From NCBI GenBank assembly GCA_030066455.1, contig JASJBQ010000095.1, forward strand, positions 1 through 14,967: a DNA stretch of 14,967 nt, read 5' to 3'. The notes beneath the pieces were generated by a model. It was not told the DNA's origin, did not search any database, and worked only from the letters and a program-made list of their open reading frames with translations. A program made the translations under genes and the position numbers. Origin of the DNA: Desulfobacterales bacterium. Its GTDB lineage: Bacteria > Desulfobacterota > Desulfobacteria > Desulfobacterales > UBA5852. Of the stretch, positions 1 through 7,356 are shown one piece after another (the first letter of the stretch is position 1; every line of letters begins with the position of its first letter).

Positions 1-1838
1 TCCTGGCGCCATTCGGCCAGCCGCTTGCGGGCGTATTCCAGACCGATGGCATAAAGCTCTTCGTGGGCTTCAAAACCCAGCACCTGATAGGCATGGACGG
101 GGGGAAAGAGCACGAGGTCCGCATGTTTTTTGGCAAAAAGCCGCTGCATGGACAATTTGCTGCTGAAGGTCGTCGACTGGACGAGAATCTGGAAGATATT
201 CGTGAAGCGATCCCGGGGGGAGGGGGAAAACGGGTTCAAACGCTCGTACAGGAGCCTCCAACCCGACAGATTTTTTTGACGGCCGGGGGCGACCATCCCA
301 CCGCCGCCGGCCACGTCAACGGCGATCACCTTGCCGCCTTCGCAATGCGCCTCCATGATTTCGGTGGGCAAAATGTCAACGAGGCCGCCATCCACGAGGA
401 GTTGCCCCTCAGCCTGCACCGGGGGGAAGACGCCGGGCAGCGAACAGCTGGCGCGAACGCTTTCCCACAGCGATCCGCGGTCGTGCAGCACCATCTGCCC
501 TTTGCTCAAACTGGACGAGATGCAGTAGAATGGCAGCCAGAGGTCCGCTATGTCCAAATCCTCGAAGAGCGATTGGAGCAGATTGTCCAGCCTGCGGCCG
601 CGCAGAAAAGCGACCATGGGGAAGTCCAGATCCATCAAGGCGCGTGAACTGGTGAAGAAATCACGGGCCAGATCGAGAATCTGCCCGGGCGTCCATCCCC
701 GAGCATAACAGGCGCCCATAATCGCCCCCATGCTCGTGCCGCCAATCACGTCGACTGCGAAACCCGCTTCCTCCAGTGCCTGAAGCACGCCGATGTGCGC
801 AAACCCGCGCGCACCGCCACCCCCGAGCACGACCCCCAGGGCGCGCTCACTCATCCGTCGCGCCGCCCGCCGGAAATCAGCCGCATGGCCCGGACGCACG
901 TGGTAATGCCGCTGCCGGCAGTCAAGCGCCATCCAAGCACCGGTCCCGCGGGGTCGTTCGCAGCCTGGATCTTGAACGAGAATCAGCTCCACCTTCAGGT
1001 CCGACCCCGCCACCGTGCGCCCCTCAAACTGGCGATTGATCCGGGCCACGCTGCCCGTGGCCGCCGCATCCGCGATAACCACGATCCGGTCCGTTTGCTT
1101 GAGGCACCAGCGGGTCCAGCTCGTTTCCGCCGGGTCGCAGACGAACATCAGGAAGCGCCCCTGCGCCTCCTGGGCTTCGCACCATTTGATAAGCCGTTCA
1201 CGTGCCTTTTCGAAGGCGTCGTCACCGCCAACCGCCCGCCCCACGATGTCCTGCAGTCGCTGACTGTCGACAAGCACGCCCGGACCGGCAATCTCGCTGT
1301 GTGCCTGGAAGAGGGCTTCGACCACCTCGCGCAGGCTGGGATCCTCACTGGCCGGCAGCAGGGCGAAGGCCTGTGGCCGGGAACGTTTGACAATCATCCC
1401 GATCGAGCGCTTGATGGCGTTGTCGGCATAGCGCGCCAGGGCGACGATCAGTTCGGGGGTGGCCGCCAAAACCTGAAGCAGCTCCGATCCTCGAAAACGG
1501 ATCAGCTTGGTATCGCGCAGGGCAAAGAGATCGCCGACAAACGGTGCTTGCGTCAGCACCGACAAGAGCCCGATGGTCTCGCCGCGGCCGCCGTTCATGG
1601 CAAACGTATCCCCGACCCTGAGACGCACGCGCCCGTATTCGACGACGAAGGAATCCTCGATCGCCTCCCCCGAACTGAAAATGTAAGTTCCCCCCGGAAT
1701 GAACACCCGATCGGCGATGCTGGCCAGCGCCTCGAAGCCTTTATCGGAAAGCATCGCAAACGACTGGTGAGGCGAAAGGATCTCGCGCAGTTCCCCGGCG
1801 CTGACCGGCCCGTTGCTATTTTCGAGGATCGTGTTCAT
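1..1838 (-). CDS. Patatin-like phospholipase with N-terminal cNMP-binding-like domain (partial, C-terminus beyond window)
   Basis: Translating the minus strand from the ATG at 1838 gives at least 612 residues without a stop; the end lies beyond the left edge. Residues about 26-135 resemble a cyclic-nucleotide-binding beta-barrel (GGTYIF, then GETIG at 86-90). The canonical second Glu and the Arg of the phosphate-binding cassette are not obvious, so nucleotide binding is doubtful. A middle segment near residues 235-260 (WTRWCLKQTDRIVVIADA) is typical of bacterial NTE-like proteins. The patatin domain starts near residue 333 with the oxyanion motif GGGGARG (339-345), the nucleophile elbow GTSMG (Ser369) and the dyad DGG (Asp483). 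This is a serine lipid acyl hydrolase of the patatin/NTE group; the substrate cannot be told. An AAGGAG lies 11 nt before the ATG. It reads away from the polyamine operon and appears to have its own promoter. The family assignment is firm, the physiological role unknown. Confidence 0.93.
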   Translation of the reverse strand, partial: MNTILENSNGPVSAGELREILSPHQSFAMLSDKGFEALASIADRVFIPGGTYIFSSGEAIEDSFVVEYGRVRLRVGDTFAMNGGRGETIGLLSVLTQAPFVGDLFALRDTKLIRFRGSELLQVLAATPELIVALARYADNAIKRSIGMIVKRSRPQAFALLPASEDPSLREVVEALFQAHSEIAGPGVLVDSQRLQDIVGRAVGGDDAFEKARERLIKWCEAQEAQGRFLMFVCDPAETSWTRWCLKQTDRIVVIADAAATGSVARINRQFEGRTVAGSDLKVELILVQDPGCERPRGTGAWMALDCRQRHYHVRPGHAADFRRAARRMSERALGVVLGGGGARGFAHIGVLQALEEAGFAVDVIGGTSMGAIMGACYARGWTPGQILDLARDFFTSSRALMDLDFPMVAFLRGRRLDNLLQSLFEDLDIADLWLPFYCISSSLSKGQMVLHDRGSLWESVRASCSLPGVFPPVQAEGQLLVDGGLVDILPTEIMEAHCEGGKVIAVDVAGGGGMVAPGRQKNLSGWRLLYERLNPFSPSPRDRFTNIFQILVQSTTFSSKLSMQRLFAKKHADLVLFPPVHAYQVLGFEAHEELYAIGLEYARKRLAEWRQ

Positions 1839-1992
1839 CTGACGGCCATCTCCTTATTGAACCCGCCGGTATGAGGATACGCCACCCGAGGGCGGCAGGT
1901 CGGGCATCGGGAGCCCTGGACAAACCATGTCAACCTTTTCCTCTGACCGACTGGAAGGCCTAACCTCGAGGATGGTTTGCGTCAAAGGTGCT

Positions 1993-2021
1993 ATTAAAGC
2001 CTTTAAGCCAGGGAATTTCAA
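1993..2021 (-). promoter_or_regulatory. Sigma-70 promoter for the patatin-like gene, overlapped by a palindrome
   Basis: On the minus strand TTGAAA (2021-2016) and TTTAAT (1998-1993) are separated by 17 nt; each matches its consensus hexamer in five of six bases. The predicted start is near 1986, giving a leader of about 148 nt before the ATG at 1838. A palindrome TTAAAG-C-CTTTAA (1994-2006) overlaps the -10 element and could be an operator. The site lies just past the stop of the ornithine decarboxylase gene, so the patatin gene can be expressed on its own. The remaining intergenic sequence 1839-1992 shows no gene. Confidence 0.6.
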
Positions 2022-2039
2022 TATCAAAACCCGAAATGC

Positions 2040-3284
2040 CTATTCGACCCGTTTTGCAAAACTCGCTGGCGCCGCTGGTCGGGATTTGTTCGCGGTTTGG
2101 CAGGATGCGGACAGATGATGGTGCGGCGATGGAACACCGGGGATCGCGCCACTGTCAAGCAAGACGATCCTGGCCTTTGGCAACAGATTGAAATCGGTGG
2201 CCGAGGCCACGGTGTAGGCGCCCATCTTGTGCCCGACCACCAGATCGCCGATCTGCATTGCGGGCAGATCGACGTTCTCGGCGATGATATCGATGCTGTC
2301 GCAGGTGGGGCCCGCCAGAACGCTGGGCCACCTCCCGGGTGCATCGGAGAAGACTTCCAGAGGATAGTGCATGTGGTCGTAAACCTGACCGCTGAAGGCA
2401 CCATAGACGCCGTCGTCCAGATAATACCAGTTCAGACCCTCGCGGCGTGCCTTGCCGATCACGGTGGTGATACTGGTCATGGCGGGTCCTGAAACAAACC
2501 GTCCCGGCTCGGCGATGACTTTTACATGGGCGGGCAGACGTGCCCGCGCGTCGCGAATGGGGGCGCAGTAGGCGTTGATGTCGACTTCCGCGCCGTCGTA
2601 GGCGATGGGGAAGCCGCCCCCGATATCCAGGATGCTGATTGGTGCGGCCCCGGTCGTGTGGTGCTGGCGAATCAGCGTGTGGCAGGCATCGATCGCCGCG
2701 GCCTGCCGGTGGGCGTCACGGCACTGCGAACCCACGTGGAAACTGAGCCCTTTGACGTGGATCCCCAGTCTGGCGGCCAGAGACAGCAGTTCCCCGGCTT
2801 CGGCGACACCGCAACCGAATTTCCTGGACAAATCGACCGCCGCCGCCGGACTGCGAAAACGCAGCCGCACCAGGAGCCCGACACGTGGGCGATAGGGTCG
2901 AAATTTCAACAGTTCGTCGGTATTGTCCACGACGAACGTCGTGCAGCCATAGCGCAGCGCGGTGCGGATATCGTCGTCGTGCTTGATTGGATGGGTATGG
3001 ATGGTGCGCCGGGCCGGAATCTTTAATTCTTGCATCAGCCGGACTTCGCCCGAGGAAGCCAGCTCGAAACCACTTCCCATGTCGGCCAGGCATTGCAGAA
3101 TCCCCGGGAAGGGCAGTGATTTGACCGCGTAGAACAAAGCCACCCCCGGAAGGGCCCGCTGCAGTTCGCGGTACTGCGCCCTCACCGCGACCGTATCCAG
3201 GACCAGCAGCGGCGAACCATGAGCCTTCACGAGTTCACGGTAGGGCCGCGCATGCCGGGATGCAGATTTACGAACGGTATGCAT
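2040..3284 (-). CDS. speC: Ornithine decarboxylase (PLP fold-type III, eukaryotic/alanine-racemase-like class)
   Basis: A 414-residue protein that converts ornithine to putrescine, the first step of polyamine synthesis. YAVK carries the PLP-binding lysine (K55); HVGSQ (183-187), GGGFP (222-226) and EPGR (259-262) bind PLP, and GPTCDSID holds the catalytic Cys328-Asp329 pair typical of ornithine decarboxylases. Diaminopimelate decarboxylase is excluded mainly by this GPTCDSID loop; some lysine/ornithine decarboxylases share it, so dual specificity is possible. The frame is open further upstream to 3386, but the ATG at 3284 fits the family length. It also lies 17 nt inside the end of speE with GGAAAGAAG just before it, which implies translational coupling. 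It is the last gene of the speH-speE-speC operon. The usual speC symbol in E. coli denotes a different fold, so the symbol here is functional only. Confidence 0.9.
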   Translation of the reverse strand: MHTVRKSASRHARPYRELVKAHGSPLLVLDTVAVRAQYRELQRALPGVALFYAVKSLPFPGILQCLADMGSGFELASSGEVRLMQELKIPARRTIHTHPIKHDDDIRTALRYGCTTFVVDNTDELLKFRPYRPRVGLLVRLRFRSPAAAVDLSRKFGCGVAEAGELLSLAARLGIHVKGLSFHVGSQCRDAHRQAAAIDACHTLIRQHHTTGAAPISILDIGGGFPIAYDGAEVDINAYCAPIRDARARLPAHVKVIAEPGRFVSGPAMTSITTVIGKARREGLNWYYLDDGVYGAFSGQVYDHMHYPLEVFSDAPGRWPSVLAGPTCDSIDIIAENVDLPAMQIGDLVVGHKMGAYTVASATDFNLLPKARIVLLDSGAIPGVPSPHHHLSASCQTANKSRPAAPASFAKRVE

Positions 3285-4137
3285 GGGGCTTCTTTCCGAT
3301 CGTCTGAAGCACGTGCTGGGGTAAGGCAAAAGCCGCCCGGTGAATCTCCGGATTGTAGTAGCGGGTATCGATGCCGCAGGCGGCAAAACGCGCGTTCAGC
3401 AGGGCCGGATCGGTGTGGCGCAGGGCGGTGTCGTCGGTGGCCCAGCCGAAGGTCATGATGCCGCCGACGTAGGTGGGGATCGCGGCGGCATAAAAATGCC
3501 AGTCGTCGAATACGGCCGCCAAACGCCTGGCGGTGTCGGCAAGTTCTTCCGGCTGCATGAAAGCCACGCCGTTCTGCGTGACCAGGACGCCTCCCGGATT
3601 CAGGGCGCTCCGGCAGGCGCGATAAAACTGGCGGCTGAATAGCGCCTCACCGGGTCCGATGGGATCGGTGCTGTCGCTGATGATCACGTCAAATCGCTGC
3701 GCGCCCGTCTGCAGGAAATGCAGGCCGTCATCGATAACGACCGTTACCCGCGGATCGTCGAAGGCGCCGGCACTGTGGCGAGGCAGGAATCGCCGGCAGA
3801 GGTCGATGACCTGGCTGTCGATTTCGACCTGGGTGATCCGTTCGACCGCGCGGTGACGGCTCACCTCCCTGAGCATGCCGCCGTCGCCCCCCCCGACGAT
3901 CAGGACATCGCGGGCTTTCCCGTGGGCCAGGATGGGCACATGGGCCAGCATCTCGTGATAGACGAACTCGTCGCGCTCGGTGGTCTGCACAATGCCGTCC
4001 AGCACCAGCACGCGACCGAAGGCGGCATTGTGAAAGATCATCAGATGCTGGTGGCCGGTCTGGTCCTCATAAAGCATCTCGTCGACGCGGAACAACTGGC
4101 CATAGCTGTCATAGAGGGTTTCAACGAACTCGCGCAT
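3268..4137 (-). CDS. speE: Spermidine synthase (polyamine aminopropyltransferase)
   Basis: A 289-residue cytoplasmic enzyme, almost exactly the length of E. coli SpeE (288). It transfers the aminopropyl group from decarboxylated S-adenosylmethionine to putrescine. The N-terminal beta-strand domain is followed by the family signature [19 protein letters not shown] (about 46-64), the nucleotide-binding GGGDGG loop (82-87), VEID (104-107), and DSTDP (155-159) with the catalytic Asp155 and Asp158. The frame is open upstream to 4485, but that part is antisense-like and reads through speH. The ATG at 4137 starts the conserved [14 protein letters not shown] sequence and overlaps the speH end by 17 nt. 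Its own end overlaps the decarboxylase start by the same 17 nt, so all three genes are probably translated as a coupled unit. Confidence 0.96.
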   Translation of the reverse strand: MREFVETLYDSYGQLFRVDEMLYEDQTGHQHLMIFHNAAFGRVLVLDGIVQTTERDEFVYHEMLAHVPILAHGKARDVLIVGGGDGGMLREVSRHRAVERITQVEIDSQVIDLCRRFLPRHSAGAFDDPRVTVVIDDGLHFLQTGAQRFDVIISDSTDPIGPGEALFSRQFYRACRSALNPGGVLVTQNGVAFMQPEELADTARRLAAVFDDWHFYAAAIPTYVGGIMTFGWATDDTALRHTDPALLNARFAACGIDTRYYNPEIHRAAFALPQHVLQTIGKKPHAYRS

Positions 4138-4615
4138 GCCCCGACATTCCTCGAAGATTCTCGGTAAGCTGGATATTGTGGGGTGCAAAGGCCCGCTTGA
4201 GCACGGATACGGCCTCTTCGGCCCGGGCCTTGCCGCACATGAAAACATCAAACGCCGCGAAACGCCGCTCGGGCCAGGTGTGCACGCTGATGTGCGACTC
4301 CGCGAGGACAGCGACACCGGATATACCGCCGCAGGGTGCGAAATGGTGCAGATGAATGTGCAGAAGCGTCGCTCGACATCGCTGGACGCACTCTCGCAGG
4401 GCGGCCTCCATGCGATCCAGGTCGTCCAGATTCCGGCACCCCCAAAAATCCAGGATGAGATGAACGCCCGCAAAACGGACACCATCCCTTTGAAGGAAAT
4501 GGTCCTGGGGTTCGCCGTCCGGGGAGATGTGGTGGTGCCTGGGCCAGCGACCTTGGCTGCGGGCGTCGGTTGCGGGCCTCAGCACCTCATGGTGCCGGAC
4601 AGGATCTCTTTGCAT
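4121..4615 (-). CDS. speH: S-adenosylmethionine decarboxylase proenzyme, prokaryotic class 1B, with N-terminal extension
   Basis: A 164-residue proenzyme that supplies decarboxylated S-adenosylmethionine to SpeE. It is expected to self-cleave between Glu106 and Ser107 in [12 protein letters not shown], turning Ser107 into the pyruvoyl cofactor. His112 and Cys127 (FMCG) sit +5 and +20 from that Ser, matching Ser63/His68/Cys83 of the Thermotoga maritima enzyme. The core begins at [17 protein letters not shown] (about 43). The first 42 residues are an extension absent from the ~130-residue minimal enzymes but, from memory, similar to some alphaproteobacterial forms. The ATG at 4615 has GGAGG 7 nt upstream, which supports this start. 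It is the first gene of the polyamine operon and overlaps speE by 17 nt. The symbol speD is used for the same activity in other naming schemes. Confidence 0.95.
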   Translation of the reverse strand: MQRDPVRHHEVLRPATDARSQGRWPRHHHISPDGEPQDHFLQRDGVRFAGVHLILDFWGCRNLDDLDRMEAALRECVQRCRATLLHIHLHHFAPCGGISGVAVLAESHISVHTWPERRFAAFDVFMCGKARAEEAVSVLKRAFAPHNIQLTENLRGMSGHARVR

Positions 4616-5034
4616 TCATCGCCCTCCCCCGCGATGCGGTCGGCCCATGGTGAAGGGTGACGCATCAGCGGCCATCTCAATGAAAACTGAGAAGCATTAA
4701 TGCAAGACGGGGAAAAAGCGCAAGATCTTTTTCCTGCCCTAAGGTCGAGGCCGTAAAACCGCCATCGTCCCTCAGGTGACGATCGGCTTGGGTTGCGGCC
4801 GCATGTTGGCGAACGTCATGGAAATCGCCGGGGTCCGGCTCGAGGTTCGGATCTGCCGCTGGCGGGGCGAATTCACACTGCCAAGCGGCTTCGATTGTGG
4901 ATGGAAGTTTTTGAATGACGACCCAGGCGGGCCCTGGAAGAAGATGACACGCTAGAATGGCTTACCGACGAAGCCGCTGGCGCCCGGCCCGCGCCGCGAT
5001 GCAACAGGCCCGACCGGGGGTTGAAGGGCGATGA
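4616..5034. other. Intergenic leader of the polyamine operon
   Basis: These 419 bases hold no convincing gene. A stop-free frame on the plus strand (GTG 4776 to TAG 4955, 59 codons) lacks a ribosome site and any recognisable motif. The minus strand carries the speH ribosome site GGAGG (4623-4627) and, at 4711-4734, a perfect inverted repeat that may mark the promoter-operator region. No convincing -35/-10 pair was found. No terminator with a T-run is visible after the 5035 gene, so some read-through from that gene into speH is possible. Confidence 0.5.
4711..4734. repeat. Perfect 8-bp inverted repeat upstream of speH
   Basis: GGAAAAAG (4711-4718) and CTTTTTCC (4727-4734) are exact reverse complements with an 8-nt spacer. 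The repeat lies about 100 bp before the speH start, where an operator for the polyamine operon could be expected. It lacks the GC-rich stem plus T-run of a terminator. A role is inferred from position only. Confidence 0.4.
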
Positions 5035-5427
5035 TCAGCGATTATACCAGACCAGCACCCGCCCTTTCCAGTGCTTGTAGCGCAGCCAGTCGGCCCCGGT
5101 ATCAAACCAGAAGGGGCGCTCGATCGTATCCGCGTGAATCATCTGCCACATTTCGCACTCGACGGTATCGATGACGACAAAATCCTGCCCGCGCTTCAGC
5201 CCCATGGCTTCGCATGCTTTGACCGTGTCCGCAATCACCGTCGCGGAAACACAGTGGACGGTAATGTCTTCGTTGGCATCGGCACTGTGGCGGGCCATGA
5301 AGGCCTTGCGACCGCCGGGGTAGCTGGCCTCGAGCGACGCATTGCGGAAAATGACGGTCAGATGGGTGCCGACAAGTTCCAACGGGTCCCTTGAACGCGA
5401 TGGGGACTCTGCTTGGGCTGCGGCCAT
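5035..5427 (-). CDS. Hypothetical 130-residue protein under a predicted sigma-54 promoter
   Basis: I do not recognise this family. The 130-residue product has no signal peptide or membrane segment, so it is probably cytoplasmic. Its C-terminal half is rich in aromatic residues (WQMI, PFWF, WLRYKHWKGRVLVWYNR) and it has four cysteine/histidine-containing stretches but no clear metal-binding pattern. The segment from LELVGTHLTVIFRNASLEA onward alternates beta-strand-like and helical stretches, suggesting a small alpha/beta domain. A longer frame starts with GTG at 5478, but that codon falls inside a very stable hairpin. The ATG at 5427 has AAAGGA 7 nt upstream (5435-5440) and is preferred. It stands alone between the polyamine and pyruvate dehydrogenase operons, with a 182-nt leader from the predicted sigma-54 start, implying conditional expression. 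Confidence 0.75.
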   Translation of the reverse strand: MAAAQAESPSRSRDPLELVGTHLTVIFRNASLEASYPGGRKAFMARHSADANEDITVHCVSATVIADTVKACEAMGLKRGQDFVVIDTVECEMWQMIHADTIERPFWFDTGADWLRYKHWKGRVLVWYNR

Positions 5428-5465
5428 CAACCAATCCTTTCGGTGCGTGTCGGTGGCAAATAGCA

Positions 5466-5490
5466 GGGGCGAGGCCACAAGCCCCGCCCC
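5466..5490 (-). promoter_or_regulatory. Very stable leader hairpin before the 5427 gene
   Basis: In the minus-strand transcript GGGGCGGGGC pairs with GCCTCGCCCC across a 5-nt loop (TTGTG): ten consecutive pairs with one G-U. It lies 38 nt before the start codon and 25 nt before the ribosome site. No U-run follows, so it is not a standard terminator. It could stabilise the messenger, block a ribosome or protein site, or act as a pause site. The fold is read directly; the function is inference. Confidence 0.6.
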
Positions 5491-5618
5491 AGAGGGAGAA
5501 TATGAAAGGAGTACCGGTAGTCGGCAATCATGGGATCGGGCACTCAGAATGAGATCAGGTTTTCGCGTTCGGCATCAGCGGTTGTCCCGACCCCAGGATT
5601 GCCATTGGACGGATATTT

Positions 5619-5635
5619 AAGCAAACCACATGCCA
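5619..5635 (-). promoter_or_regulatory. Sigma-54 (-24/-12) promoter for the 5427 gene
   Basis: The minus strand reads TGGCATGTGGTTTGCTT. This fits the RpoN consensus TGGCAYR-N4-TTGCW with the invariant GG and GC exactly 10 nt apart. The predicted start is near 5609. Sigma-54 promoters require an enhancer-binding ATPase bound upstream, and a palindromic array lies 101-139 bp upstream at 5710-5748. Between them the DNA is AT-rich with an AATCAA core beside an A-tract, loosely like an IHF bend site. Confidence 0.72.
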
Positions 5636-5709
5636 CTATTGGGCTTGATTGTTTTTCGATATGATTTCAAACAGATTCATTTTTAAGCGCTATTCAGGCC
5701 ATGGATAAA

Positions 5710-5748
5710 CTGACGCGATGTGTCAGCATGAGTGACAAATTTTGTCAG
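5710..5748. promoter_or_regulatory. Phased palindromic half-site array, candidate enhancer for the sigma-54 promoter
   Basis: Four TGACA/TGTCA-type half-sites follow each other on the plus strand at roughly one-helical-turn spacing (about 10-12 bp). They form three overlapping palindromes: CTGAC-N7-GTCAG (5710-5726), TGTCA-N7-TGACA (5721-5737) and TGACAAA-T-TTTGTCA (5733-5747). The array sits 101-139 bp upstream of the predicted sigma-54 start near 5609, the usual place for an activator such as an NtrC-family protein. The activator cannot be named from the sequence. Confidence 0.55.
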
Positions 5749-5888
5749 CCCGAGGTTGGCGCGCGCCGGAAACGTACAACAGGAGCGTGCGGTCAAAGGC
5801 ACTCCATGGTGCGACCGGGATGGGTCGCCGTGAGGCCGGATGTCCAGCGAACGGCGATTGATCCATTCCCGAGCCGGCTGGCGGTTCG
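5749..5888. other. Downstream flank of the pyruvate dehydrogenase operon, no gene seen
   Basis: Nothing convincing is encoded here. A 69-codon minus-strand frame begins with an ATGA overlap at the lpdA stop and runs to 5683, through the palindrome array. It has Arg/Ser/Pro-rich shadow-like composition and is not called. No terminator with a T-run follows lpdA; only a short AGCCGGCT palindrome is present near the stop. Confidence 0.4.
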
Positions 5889-7319
5889 TCATTTTTTACC
5901 CTTGCGCCGGGGCGTGTAATAGTGCGCCGCGTTGCGATGATAGACGTGGGCCGCCTCCATGAGGGTTTCACTGAGGGTGGGATGCGGATGAATGGTCAGC
6001 CCGAGATCGGTGGCGTTGGCCCCCATTTCGACTGCCAGCGTGCCTTCGGCAATCAACTCGCCGGCATGCGGGCCCACGAGGCCGACGCCCAGGATGGTTT
6101 CGGAGGCGGGGTCCACCAGGATCTTGGTCAGCCCATCGGCGGTACCCAGGGTGGCTGCCCGGCTGGAGGCCCCCCAGGGAAACCGGGCGACTTCGAAGTC
6201 AACCCCCCGGGACTTGGCTTCGGTTTCGGTCAGGCCGGCCCAGGCGATCTCGGGATCGGTAAACACCACGGCCGGCACCGCCAGCGGTTCGAAGGCCACC
6301 TTGCGGCCCGTGATGACCTCGACGGCCACACGCCCCTCGTGGGAGGCCTTGTGGGCCAACATGGGCTGGCCGGCCACGTCGCCGATGGCGAAGATGTGCG
6401 GCCTGCTGGTGCGGCGCTGTGCGTCGACGCGGATAAACCCCTGGTCGTCGGTGGCCACGCCGATTTTTTCCAGGTTCAGCCCCGCGCTTTGCGGACTGCG
6501 GCCCACGGCCACCAGGGCCTTGTCGAACAGGCGGTTCTGCAAATCGCCGTTCTTGTCGCGAAAACCCACTTTCACGCCGTTCTTCTGGCTCTTGACCGCT
6601 TCCACCGTGGTTTCGAGCAGGATCTCCGTAAACTGGTTTTGCAGGCGTTTGTGCAGAAACCGCACCAGGTCGCGGTCCACACCGGGCAGCAGGTGGGGCG
6701 TCATCTCCACCAGGCTGACCTGGGCCCCCAGACCGGCATAAACACTGCCCAACTCCAGGCCGATATAACCGCCGCCAACCACCAGCAGCCGGTCCGGAAT
6801 CTCAGCCAGCTCCAGGGCGGCCGTGGCGTTCATGATGCGCGTGCCCCCTTCCGCGAAAAGCGCCAGGTTGGTGGCCCGGGAGCCGGTGGCGATGATGGCC
6901 TGCTCAAAGGTCAGGTTTTGCCGCTGCCCTCCGGAATCTTCGACCGTCAGGTGCCTTTCATCGGCGAAAACCGCACGGCCGCGCAGGTGCGCGATATTGC
7001 GGCGTTTGACCAGTTGGCCCAAGCCCTCGGTCAACTGGGCCACCACGCGCTGCTTGTGACGGCGCAGGGCCTCCACGTCCACGGAGAGACCCTCGAAATG
7101 CAATCCCCACGTGCCGGCATGGCGAGCCGCCTCCGTCAGGTGGGCGGCGTGCAGCAGGGTCTTCGATGGGATGCAGCCGCGGTAGAGGCACACCCCGCCG
7201 GGGTTGGCCTCAGGATCGATGAGCGTTACCTGCAGACCCAGATCGGCGGCCAGAAAGGCGGCGGCGTACCCGCCGGGACCGGCGCCGATGACGGCCAGTT
7301 GCGTTGTCTTTTCAGTCAT
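5889..7319 (-). CDS. lpdA: Dihydrolipoamide dehydrogenase (E3 of the pyruvate dehydrogenase complex)
   Basis: A 476-residue FAD-dependent disulfide oxidoreductase that reoxidises the dihydrolipoyl arm of E2 and passes electrons to NAD+. It shows the FAD-binding GAGPGG (12-17), the redox-active disulfide Cys44/Cys49 in GGVCLYRGCIPSK, a second dinucleotide fold at VVGGGYIGLELGSVYAGLG, FAIGDVAG near residue 310, and the C-terminal catalytic HPHPTLSE (His446, Glu451). CLYRGC replaces the commoner CLNxGC but keeps the CX4C spacing. Length is normal. The frame is open upstream to 7349, but the ATG at 7319 has GGAG 6-7 nt before it and begins the family N-terminus. It lies 37 nt after aceF as the last gene of the operon. 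Confidence 0.97.
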   Translation of the reverse strand: MTEKTTQLAVIGAGPGGYAAAFLAADLGLQVTLIDPEANPGGVCLYRGCIPSKTLLHAAHLTEAARHAGTWGLHFEGLSVDVEALRRHKQRVVAQLTEGLGQLVKRRNIAHLRGRAVFADERHLTVEDSGGQRQNLTFEQAIIATGSRATNLALFAEGGTRIMNATAALELAEIPDRLLVVGGGYIGLELGSVYAGLGAQVSLVEMTPHLLPGVDRDLVRFLHKRLQNQFTEILLETTVEAVKSQKNGVKVGFRDKNGDLQNRLFDKALVAVGRSPQSAGLNLEKIGVATDDQGFIRVDAQRRTSRPHIFAIGDVAGQPMLAHKASHEGRVAVEVITGRKVAFEPLAVPAVVFTDPEIAWAGLTETEAKSRGVDFEVARFPWGASSRAATLGTADGLTKILVDPASETILGVGLVGPHAGELIAEGTLAVEMGANATDLGLTIHPHPTLSETLMEAAHVYHRNAAHYYTPRRKGKK

Positions 7320-7356
7320 GGGGCGTCTCCGTCGAATGGTATGGTGCACTGCCGGT

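Noticed and set aside
1842..1853. Four-codon reading frame (M-A-V-R) ending in an ATGA overlap with the patatin start
   Set aside because: Its ATG abuts the AAGGAG with no spacing, so ribosomes would hardly start there; the overlap is probably incidental.
795..1874. 359-codon plus-strand open frame
   Set aside because: It is antisense to the patatin-like gene, whose minus-strand translation shows GGGGARG, GTSMG and DGG motifs; the plus frame has shadow-like composition.
4776..4955. 59-codon GTG-started plus-strand frame between speH and the 5427 gene
   Set aside because: No ribosome site, no family resemblance and no continuing operon; could be chance in GC-rich DNA.
5683..5892. 69-codon minus-strand frame with ATGA overlap at the lpdA stop
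   Set aside because: The overlap arises from an A-run before TGA; the product is Arg/Ser/Pro-rich with no motif, and it runs through the palindrome array.
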